From: Rickettsiales bacterium
Lineage (GTDB): Bacteria; Bacteroidota; Bacteroidia; Cytophagales; Cyclobacteriaceae
Assembly: GCA_002729235.1 (NCBI GenBank)
Contig: PBTY01000064.1
Span: 1 to 41,356, forward strand
Direction: 5' to 3'
DNA: 41,356 nucleotides
This document shows positions 35,234 through 41,356 of this stretch, piece by piece. The stretch's first letter is position 1. Each line of letters opens with the position of its first letter. Made by a program: the position numbers and the translations under genes. The notes beneath the pieces were generated by a model, which did no database searches, was not told the origin of the DNA, and worked only from the letters and a program-made list of their open reading frames with translations.

Positions 35234-37294
35234 ATGAAGAAGATTTTTATTACCCCATTAGCACTAGCGGTCTTGTTTAGTGCTTGCAACCCTCCCAAAG
35301 AGGAAGCAAAAAGCGACATGCCTCCAGGTTTGGACATGGCCATGATGAACAAAGAAGTAAGTCCCAAAGAAGATTTCTACCAGTTTGCCAATGGTGGTTG
35401 GTTAGAAACTACTGAGATCCCAGAAGATGAAGGAAGATGGGGTGGATTTGGCGAGCTTCGTGATAAGAATGACAAGATTATGTTGGACATCATGGATAAA
35501 GCTGCTCAAAATCCAGATTTCAAAGAAGGTAGTGATGAGCGCAAGGCAATCTCTTTCTTCTCTGTTGGAATGGACTCTGCTCTCGCTGAGAAAGTAGGAG
35601 TGGTAGCTCTTAACAAATGGATGAATGACATCAATGGTGTTGCTAATACCGATGAATTACAAGCGCTGATTGCTAAAATGCATTTGAATGGATATGGCCC
35701 TTTTTTCAGTGTAAGTTCATTTGCTAATTTGATGGATAGCAAGGTAAATGCTTTGTATGTAGGTGCAGGTGGACTTGGTTTACCAAACAGAGACTACTAC
35801 ACAAAAGAGGATGCTAAGTCTAAGGAAATTAGAGAAAAGTATGTGGCACATGTTGCCAAAATGCTTACGGTAGCTAAAGTAGAAGGCGATCAGCAGTCTA
35901 TGGCCAATGATGTGATGGATATTGAAAATCGTTTGGCTCTTGCCTCACTAACACCAATTGAGTCTAGAAATATTCCTGCTTTGTACAATCCGATGACCGT
36001 TGAAGGTTTACAAGGAATGGCTTCTAACATCGAGTGGAACACTTACTTCAAAACAGTTGGTGTGGATATGAGTAAAGTAGATACTTTGATTGTTACTCAG
36101 CCCAAGTTTGTCAAAGAAGTAAATGAGTTGATCGTAGATACTGATCTTGCGGCAATTCAAGCATACTTAAAGTGGAATGTCGTTAACAGAGCTGCCAACT
36201 TCCTGAACAATGAGATGGTACAAACCAACTTTGATTTCTATGGAAAGGTTATACGTGGTACTGAACAAATGCGTCCTAGAGAAGAACGTGTTCTGTCTAC
36301 TACCAATGGTGTGATTGGTGAAGCGATTGGTAAAGTATATGTAGCGGAGACCTTCCCTCCAGAAGCTAAAGCAAGTGCTGAAGAAATGGTTGCGAACCTG
36401 ATGAAAGCATTTGATCAGAGAATCAAAGATTTGCCATGGATGTCAGATTCATCTAAGATTCAGGCTTTGAAAAAACTGAATAGTCTTACTGTTAAAATCG
36501 GTTATCCCGATAAATGGAGAGACTATTCTTCATTGAATGTGGAAAGTAGTGGTGAGTCTTATAGCTACCTGTCCAATATGGAAAATGCCTGGAGATGGGA
36601 GTTTGCTGAAAACATTAAAGAAGTGGGTGAGCCTGTAGACAAGTCTAGATGGGGAATGAATCCTCAGACTGTGAATGCATACTTCAATCCGTTGAACAAT
36701 GAAATTGTATTTCCTGCAGCTATTTTGCAGCCTCCCTTCTATAACTACACAGCGGATGCCGCTGTAAACTATGGTGGAATGGGAGCTGTGATCGGACACG
36801 AGATTTCTCACGGTTTTGATGATCAGGGAAGTCGTTTCGATTGGGAAGGTAACATGGTCAACTGGTGGACCGAAGGAGATCGCGAGCGCTTTACAGAGCG
36901 TACGGATAAGCTTGTAGCTCAGTTTGATGCCTATGAAGCGCTTGACTCTGTAAATGTACAAGGTAAACTGACACTTGGTGAGAATATTGGCGATTTGGGA
37001 GGTCTGAATGCAGCCTATGACGCACTTCAAATCTATTTAGCAGAAAATGGCAATCCTGGTCTGATCGATGGCTTCACTCCAGAACAAAGATTGTTCATTA
37101 GCTGGGCTACTATCTGGAGAACGAAATATAGAGATGAAACCTTGAGAACTCAGGTTTTGACAGATCCACATTCTCCTGGTATGTTTAGAGCTATTGGTCC
37201 TTTGACGAATATGGAAACATTCTATCAGGCATTTGATCTTCAGGAAGGTGATGAACTTTGGAGACCTGAAGAAGAGCGTGTGAAAATCTGGTAA
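35234..37294 (+). CDS. M13-family zinc metallopeptidase (neprilysin/PepO-like) lipoprotein
   Basis: From the ATG at 35234 the 686-residue product has a lipoprotein signal (MKKIFITPLALAVLFSAC, lipidated Cys18). Residues ~30-420 form the M13 N-terminal domain (DFYQFANGGWLE near the front). The peptidase domain holds VIGHEISHGFDDQG with zinc ligands His522 and His526, the third ligand Glu583 in ENIGDLGG, NAYFNPLNNEIVFPA, and a C-terminal RAIGPLTNMETF. M13 enzymes cleave small peptides on the hydrophobic side of residues. Here the enzyme sits on a membrane facing the periplasm or outside. The start is chosen because a -7 promoter box lies between it and the further upstream ATG. A strong terminator follows. 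Confidence 0.93.
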   Translation: MKKIFITPLALAVLFSACNPPKEEAKSDMPPGLDMAMMNKEVSPKEDFYQFANGGWLETTEIPEDEGRWGGFGELRDKNDKIMLDIMDKAAQNPDFKEGSDERKAISFFSVGMDSALAEKVGVVALNKWMNDINGVANTDELQALIAKMHLNGYGPFFSVSSFANLMDSKVNALYVGAGGLGLPNRDYYTKEDAKSKEIREKYVAHVAKMLTVAKVEGDQQSMANDVMDIENRLALASLTPIESRNIPALYNPMTVEGLQGMASNIEWNTYFKTVGVDMSKVDTLIVTQPKFVKEVNELIVDTDLAAIQAYLKWNVVNRAANFLNNEMVQTNFDFYGKVIRGTEQMRPREERVLSTTNGVIGEAIGKVYVAETFPPEAKASAEEMVANLMKAFDQRIKDLPWMSDSSKIQALKKLNSLTVKIGYPDKWRDYSSLNVESSGESYSYLSNMENAWRWEFAENIKEVGEPVDKSRWGMNPQTVNAYFNPLNNEIVFPAAILQPPFYNYTADAAVNYGGMGAVIGHEISHGFDDQGSRFDWEGNMVNWWTEGDRERFTERTDKLVAQFDAYEALDSVNVQGKLTLGENIGDLGGLNAAYDALQIYLAENGNPGLIDGFTPEQRLFISWATIWRTKYRDETLRTQVLTDPHSPGMFRAIGPLTNMETFYQAFDLQEGDELWRPEEERVKIW

Positions 37295-37325
37295 GAAGTT
37301 TTTTTTTAAAAGACTGATTCAAAAT

Positions 37326-37375
37326 AGCATCTTGTCTTCCTGAACTTGTTTCAGGATCTTCAAGATGCTTTTTTT
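37326..37375 (+). terminator. Rho-independent terminator of the M13 peptidase gene
   Basis: AGCATCTTG (37326-37334) pairs with CAAGATGCT (37361-37369), and inside it CCTGAA pairs with TTCAGG. The stem is followed by seven T. It lies about 30 bases after the stop. Confidence 0.85.
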
Positions 37376-37459
37376 ATCACCGAAAGGATTTTGAAATAAA
37401 CCTGTCAGCCAATGCGCAGGTTCGGAAAACGATGAAATATTTTTTGAATATGTCTTTTT

Positions 37460-38239
37460 TTATTGAAAGGTAATCTTATGCAATCTAAGCCCTGATGCCG
37501 GAGCGACCCATGGGAGCGATTCCTCCTTGTCAGGTAGCAGTGAGGCTTCGACATCCTCTATTGTCCATTCACCTTTGCCAACAGCAACTATGGTGCCCGC
37601 CATCAATCGAACCTGATAACGCATAAAGCCATTTCCGCTGACTTTGAACACGCAGTGAGGCAAGGTGCCTAGTCGCTCATTTGCTACTTCTATTTCTTCC
37701 AATTCAGCCATCAATATCTCTCGTTCGAATTGGATATCCCCAGAAGGTTTATTGACGTAGCGGCGAAAGTTGTGAACACCAGTAAAGAGTCTGGCAGCTT
37801 CCATCATTTGATCAATATCCAGAAGTTCTGGAAAAATGGCCATTTCGGAAGCCAAAAATGGATGAGGCTTACCACCGAAAGTGAAGTGGTAATGGTATTC
37901 TTTTACCTTGGCATCCTGAATGATATTAAAGAAAGAGTCAATACGGTCAATAGAAAGCCCACGAATGTCTCCAGGCAGATTTTGATTGAACGCAATAAGA
38001 AAGTTGTTTGGATTAATATCCTCGGTCAGAAACAATTCGAAAGCATAATCCTCCGCTGACACTTTGGCATCCGTGCGACTACATCCGAGAGTTTTATATT
38101 CTTGAACACCCAGAACATAGCGTATGGTATTGTCTACCATGCCATGGATTGTCTTTACTCCTGGTTGTTTTTGCCAGCCTGAGTATCGAAATCCCAAAAA
38201 CTGTATGCGTACTAAATAATGGATGGTCCATTTAGACAT
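37460..38239 (-). CDS. truA: TruA-like tRNA pseudouridine synthase
   Basis: The 259-residue protein begins with the TruA pattern FLGFRYSGWQKQPGVKTIHG. The catalytic aspartate is Asp57 in CSRTDAKVSAEDYAF. Later motifs include YHYHFTFGG, FTGVHNFRRYVN and FKVSGNGFMRYQVRLMAGTI, all in family order. TruA converts uridines 38-40 of tRNA anticodon stems to pseudouridine. The catalytic loop differs from the usual GRTDAGVHA: Ser for Gly, Lys for Gly and Ser for His. It may therefore be a divergent paralogue with another substrate. It lies nine bases after the esterase gene in the same direction, so the two are probably one transcript. Confidence 0.85.
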   Translation of the reverse strand: MSKWTIHYLVRIQFLGFRYSGWQKQPGVKTIHGMVDNTIRYVLGVQEYKTLGCSRTDAKVSAEDYAFELFLTEDINPNNFLIAFNQNLPGDIRGLSIDRIDSFFNIIQDAKVKEYHYHFTFGGKPHPFLASEMAIFPELLDIDQMMEAARLFTGVHNFRRYVNKPSGDIQFEREILMAELEEIEVANERLGTLPHCVFKVSGNGFMRYQVRLMAGTIVAVGKGEWTIEDVEASLLPDKEESLPWVAPASGLRLHKITFQ

Positions 38240-38248
38240 AAGGCAATG

Positions 38249-39223
38249 CTACTTGGAGTAATGTTCTTTCACAAAAGTACTTAACCATGTTTGTACATCC
38301 TGTCGTTGGTTTTTGTTGGCCTTGATAAACCCATGGTCAACACCGTCTAATTCATGATACTCGTTAGAAACTCCCAATTCATCCAACTTTTTCTTTAACT
38401 GTATTGATTGATCCACTGGGACGACCCTGTCCGCATTGCCATGGATAAGCAATGTAGGAGGTACATCGGAGGATAAGTAGGTTGCGGGGGAGTATAGTTT
38501 CATAAACTCCTCTGCTTTTACTGAATCAGTCTTGGGATCGAAACCAAATAGTTTTTTGGAAAGGTCCAGACGGGCCTGAACGGAAGATGGTAATTTGTTG
38601 AGATAGGAATTGATAGTGTCCAGAGTAGGTCCGTGATACAACATGTCCATATCCGCAGGTCCGTAGATGTCAACGAGGTACTTAAATTTAATGGGTGTTG
38701 GCTTTGCACCAAACTGTTCTGCGGGAGCAAAGGCCAGCATCATGGCAATATGAGCTCCAGCGGATTCGCCAAACATACCGACATTGGATAGGTCCAGGTT
38801 GTATTCCTCAGCATGCTGATATAGCCAATAGATGGCATCATAGCCGTCTACCAGACAAACCGGAAAAGGAGATTGTCCGTCTTTCGCCAGGGTGTATTCC
38901 GGACTGATTATGCAATACCCTTGCTGTCTTAGTTGATTGATGGCTCCATTAAAGCGATTCATGTTAATGGCTTCTTTTCGCCCTACCACCCACGCGCCTC
39001 CATGGAAATAGAATAGGACAGGAGCCTTTTCATAGACTTGTTGTGTAGGTAAGTACAGGTCTAAGGTCTTACCTTCTTTGTAAGAAATGTGATGTTTTAC
39101 ATTGCCTTGTAGGATAGGAGCTCTATTGGCAACAAAGAAATAGACAATGATGCCGAGAATTATTAGTAATAATATGGCGCTAACAACCGACAAAGTAAGC
39201 ATACGCTTTTTAGTATTAGTCAT
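38249..39223 (-). CDS. Membrane-anchored alpha/beta hydrolase (esterase/lipase)
   Basis: The 324-residue protein starts with a hydrophobic anchor or uncleaved signal (about 9-31, LTLSVVSAILLLIILGIIVYF). The oxyanion-hole motif HGGAW is at 74-78. Nucleophile Ser154 lies in FGESAGAH, the acid Asp265 in GNADRVVPVD and His297 in GVDHGFI. This is the arrangement of hormone-sensitive-lipase/BD-FAE-like esterases acting on small acyl esters or acetylated sugars. The catalytic domain should face the periplasm. It is the first gene of a two-gene unit with the truA-like gene; nothing suggests a shared function. Confidence 0.88.
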   Translation of the reverse strand: MTNTKKRMLTLSVVSAILLLIILGIIVYFFVANRAPILQGNVKHHISYKEGKTLDLYLPTQQVYEKAPVLFYFHGGAWVVGRKEAINMNRFNGAINQLRQQGYCIISPEYTLAKDGQSPFPVCLVDGYDAIYWLYQHAEEYNLDLSNVGMFGESAGAHIAMMLAFAPAEQFGAKPTPIKFKYLVDIYGPADMDMLYHGPTLDTINSYLNKLPSSVQARLDLSKKLFGFDPKTDSVKAEEFMKLYSPATYLSSDVPPTLLIHGNADRVVPVDQSIQLKKKLDELGVSNEYHELDGVDHGFIKANKNQRQDVQTWLSTFVKEHYSK

Positions 39224-39274
39224 TTAAGACAATACTAGTTCATTTGCCTTTTTGTTGTTTAAAAGACTAAAAAA

Positions 39275-39463
39275 TTAATGCGTGTGAACTTGATTCTTTA
39301 AGTGATAGAACTTTGAATGAAGTTGATCAATTAAATATTCCAAATTCTCCACTTCATCATATTTACGTTCTCTACGTTTTTCCAACATTTCGTCTTGTAA
39401 ACGTTGCAGTTCGGATTCAATATGACTGAGACTTTGGCCTGAAGTATAGTAGTTCATTTTCAA
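39275..39463 (-). CDS. Small coiled-coil protein with UVR-like helix
   Basis: The 62-residue protein is mostly one charged amphipathic helix: SHIESELQRLQDEMLEKRRE followed by RKYDEVENLEYLIDQLHSKF. The pattern 'L..EM...R...K.DE.ENLE.LI..L' resembles the UVR motif of UvrB/UvrC and related proteins, a protein-interaction hairpin. The start could also be at the third codon (39457). No partner is nearby. It is a real but unassigned small gene by its codon use and clean frame. Confidence 0.5.
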   Translation of the reverse strand: MKMNYYTSGQSLSHIESELQRLQDEMLEKRRERKYDEVENLEYLIDQLHSKFYHLKNQVHTH

Positions 39464-39820
39464 TGGCGGTTTAAATTTTTACTTAGCTTCTTCCCTTAAG
39501 ACAATTTTGATGCCAATCACCACCAAATTGTCCAAAAGAATTTACATCAATATTTGTCTAATTACAACAGTTAGCTCTCGCCTAATCTCAACTTCATTTA
39601 CGTTCATATGTTGTTTTCTGGATTTGAAATGTTGCAATTTATTTTCCGATGAAATTCATAAAGCTTTGAAATACAATTGTTAAAATTCCGTTAGTTCAAC
39701 AGAAATAGAAGATTGTTTTGATTGGTGAGTTGATAAATTCTTATTCGTCGAAAAATTGAAAATAATTACATTCACTCTAGTAAATATTTTTCTTGTTACT
39801 CCAAACCTAAGCTGATTATC
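39464..39820. other. A+T-rich spacer, nothing recognised
   Basis: This 357-bp gap between two divergent genes is very A+T-rich. I see no ORF of substance, no repeat shared with the other spacers, no tRNA and no clear hairpin. It presumably holds both promoters, but no full TTG/TAnnTTTG pair stands out. Confidence 0.4.
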
Positions 39821-40495
39821 ATGGACAAAGTAGTCTCCGTGGAAAAGATGTTTCTCATTTTTGTCCTATTTCTTGTCATAATGTCATGTGGAGCGGATAA
39901 AGAGAAATTAGTTGGTCTTTACGAATTGAGGGAACTCAATGTGGATGGTTTAAACAAGTATAGAACGCCCGTTTTTATTGAGTTTAAGGATGATCAGACA
40001 TTTGCATTATCTCTGGTAAATGGAGATTTCTTGGGGTTTTATTCTCTTAATGGACCCGTCCTTAAGTTGTCTTCAGAATCAGGTGGTAGGTTTAATGCCA
40101 GCTGGAAAATGACTAATTATAAAGATCGTTTGCTGTTGGAGGGACTGGATGAAGGTTACACCGTGACAAAAATGGTCTTTAATAAAATCAACATTGTTCC
40201 AGCATTCGAGGAGTTTGAATCAAAAATATTGGGGGAGTGGCAGATTTATAAAACCCGGCAGAATGGAAAAATGGAGAGGATAGCTGATACTTATATGAGT
40301 ATCGATAAAAACACCTATGCCATTCGAATGCAGAAAGATACCATAGAGCAAGGTTTGGCTGTCATCAATACCAGGCATCGTAAGATTCTTTTCGAGAATG
40401 AAGACATGCAATGGGAGGCCTGGTTTTATGGTGAAGAGTTGAGGTTGACCAACCCAATTAATGGATTTCAATACGATCTTCGGAAATTAGATTAA
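39821..40495 (+). CDS. Lipoprotein with two lipocalin-like beta domains
   Basis: The 224-residue protein has a signal peptide ending VIMSC, so it is a lipoprotein with Cys at about residue 23. An ATG at codon 10 would give a more usual short n-region. The mature part shows two similar beta-rich halves, each opening with a 'L-G-x-(Y/W)-x' element: KLVGLYELRELNVDG (about 30-44) and KILGEWQIYKTRQNG (about 135-149). Repeated strands (FIEFKDDQTFALSL, YMSIDKNTYAIRM) follow. This is the look of lipocalin-like (DUF4923/DUF5004-type) domains common in Bacteroidota lipoproteins, but I cannot name the family. Ligand and partner are unknown. Confidence 0.65.
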   Translation: MDKVVSVEKMFLIFVLFLVIMSCGADKEKLVGLYELRELNVDGLNKYRTPVFIEFKDDQTFALSLVNGDFLGFYSLNGPVLKLSSESGGRFNASWKMTNYKDRLLLEGLDEGYTVTKMVFNKINIVPAFEEFESKILGEWQIYKTRQNGKMERIADTYMSIDKNTYAIRMQKDTIEQGLAVINTRHRKILFENEDMQWEAWFYGEELRLTNPINGFQYDLRKLD

Positions 40496-40625
40496 ATTGT
40501 CTCATGAAGCGAGTAAATGCATAGTGTTGTAATACAGGTATTTATACGGATATTCATTTCGTGTAAAAACCCTATGAATTATTCAATATTATGCATTAAA
40601 CTTGTGCCTTAAAGGATTCACTGCC

Positions 40626-41356
40626 ATGCACATATTCGACCTAATTGCATCCATTATATTCATTTCTGGGTTGTTTATCTTCATCAACACCTTCTTTTTG
40701 AAGTTGCCTTCATCTTTGGGTTTGATGATTCTGACTATCGTACTTTCATTCATATTAGGCTTGTTGAGTGTGATTTTCCCAAGTTGGGATTTAGTTGGGG
40801 AGATTCGTGGCTTTGATTTTAACCAGGTGCTCAACCAGTTTGTGATCAGTTTTATACTATTCGCAGGCGGGCTGAGCATGGACATCAATAAGTTAGGAAA
40901 GCAAAAGGCAGCCATTATTATTATTTCCATTGCTGGGGCTGTTATATCTACTTTGGTGATAGGTACCATACTCTATTACTTACTGAATGCTGTGGGTATT
41001 GAAATCAACTACATGTATAGCTTGATTTTTGGAGCAGTTATTTCTTCTACTGACCCCATTTCTGCAACCAATACGACTAAAAGATTTGCACTGCCTAACA
41101 TTCTATTGGTGAAGGTAGAGGGTGAGTCTTTGTTCAATGGGGCGTTTTCAGTGGTTCTTGCCTTTGTATTGTATCACCTGGAAATCGTCGCTGAGGCACA
41201 TGAAGTTACGTTCATGGAAATTTCTAAAATCTTGGTATTGGAGTTAATTGGTGGGGTGGCCATAGGTTTTGCATTGGGTTTTCTAGGACATTATTTGCTT
41301 CGTTTCATTGATAATGATGATGTGCATATCGAAGTGTTGATTACCGTTGCTCTTGT
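40626..41356 (+). CDS. CPA1-type cation:proton antiporter (partial, runs off the window)
   Basis: An open frame starts at the ATG at 40626 (MHIFDLIASIIFISGLFIFI) and continues to the window end with 243 full codons and no stop. It is a polytopic membrane protein with helices such as SSLGLMILTIVLSFILGLLS and FVISFILFAGGLSMDI. ISSTDPISATNT carries the family Asp at 143 (the (S/T)DP(V/I) motif of NhaP/NHE proteins), and VEGESLFNGAFSVVL follows. Full-length family members have 400-700 residues, so at least 150 are missing. They exchange Na+ or K+ for H+. The second conserved Asp of the usual ESLxND motif is Gly172 here. Confidence 0.88.
   Translation, partial: MHIFDLIASIIFISGLFIFINTFFLKLPSSLGLMILTIVLSFILGLLSVIFPSWDLVGEIRGFDFNQVLNQFVISFILFAGGLSMDINKLGKQKAAIIIISIAGAVISTLVIGTILYYLLNAVGIEINYMYSLIFGAVISSTDPISATNTTKRFALPNILLVKVEGESLFNGAFSVVLAFVLYHLEIVAEAHEVTFMEISKILVLELIGGVAIGFALGFLGHYLLRFIDNDDVHIEVLITVAL

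Noticed and set aside
36530-37030. 166-codon minus-strand frame inside the M13 peptidase gene
   Set aside because: It lies fully antisense to a conserved catalytic domain and shows no family pattern.
40589-40969. 126-codon minus-strand frame at the right edge
   Set aside because: It is antisense to the partial cation/proton antiporter, whose motifs are clear on the plus strand.

Overview
The window reads as chromosome of a Bacteroidota bacterium, most likely a marine Cytophagales / Flammeovirgaceae-type organism. The reasons are family-level. Several genes have a TAnnTTTG -7 promoter box, and at least three starts look like TTG. Typical lineage proteins include a regulator-propeller/Y_Y_Y sensor, a TonB-like protein with an N-terminal CxxC module, an M13 peptidase lipoprotein, and a Bacteroidota-style ABC-F protein. 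The DNA is A+T-rich. No rRNA or tRNA gene and no CRISPR array was seen. The last gene runs off the right edge.

Layout. 1-1511: palindromic intergenic repeats, a histidine phosphatase and a small outer-membrane barrel. 1602-6705: a bacterial non-homologous end-joining block (DUF72 protein, three-domain LigD, Ku, a TPR protein and a small basic protein), with touching or overlapping genes and a perfect 10-bp inverted repeat just before ku. 6798-7299: two tandem six-cysteine mini-lipoproteins. 7293-10802: an exported WD40-caspase protein. 10904-11374: a promoter, a long structured-looking leader, a stand-alone MGRSQ-type small protein and a bidirectional terminator. 11363-22605: mostly single genes, namely a UbiB/ABC1 kinase-like protein, a giant propeller sensor fused to a chemoreceptor signalling domain, an asymmetric ABC-F ATPase, an MBL-fold gene remnant, an exported M24 peptidase, a membrane DnaJ protein and a Na+/Ca2+ antiporter. 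22606-24145: degenerate repeat blocks around a TonB-like gene.

24146-34688 is an accessory, defence-type block. It opens with an unknown helical protein followed by nine copies of a GCAGGA core spaced 20-21 bp and a strong terminator. Next come a two-gene Kiwa-like system (membrane protein plus DUF4868 protein), a small orphan gene, and a type I restriction-modification operon hsdM-hsdS-hsdR. A REP-associated tyrosine transposase (RAYT) sits between hsdS and hsdR. The transposase carries REP-like palindromes and in-frame 21-bp and 12-bp repeats inside its own coding region. hsdS has a 3 x 12-bp repeat between its two recognition domains, like the spacer repeats that change specificity in EcoR124-type enzymes. 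Degenerate 'cagtaatcagt / acacccaacac' repeat tracts lie on both sides of this block.

35234-41356 returns to housekeeping-type genes: an M13 peptidase, an esterase with a TruA-like pseudouridine synthase, two small proteins, a lipoprotein, and the start of a CPA1-type cation/proton antiporter whose usual N-D motif reads N-G.

The most unusual items are the 21-bp periodic array behind the unknown gene, the RAYT that appears to have absorbed its own REP sequences, the propeller-chemoreceptor fusion, the one-site-dead ABC-F protein, and the tandem cysteine-rich lipoproteins. All family calls come from reading motifs by eye; no database search was possible.
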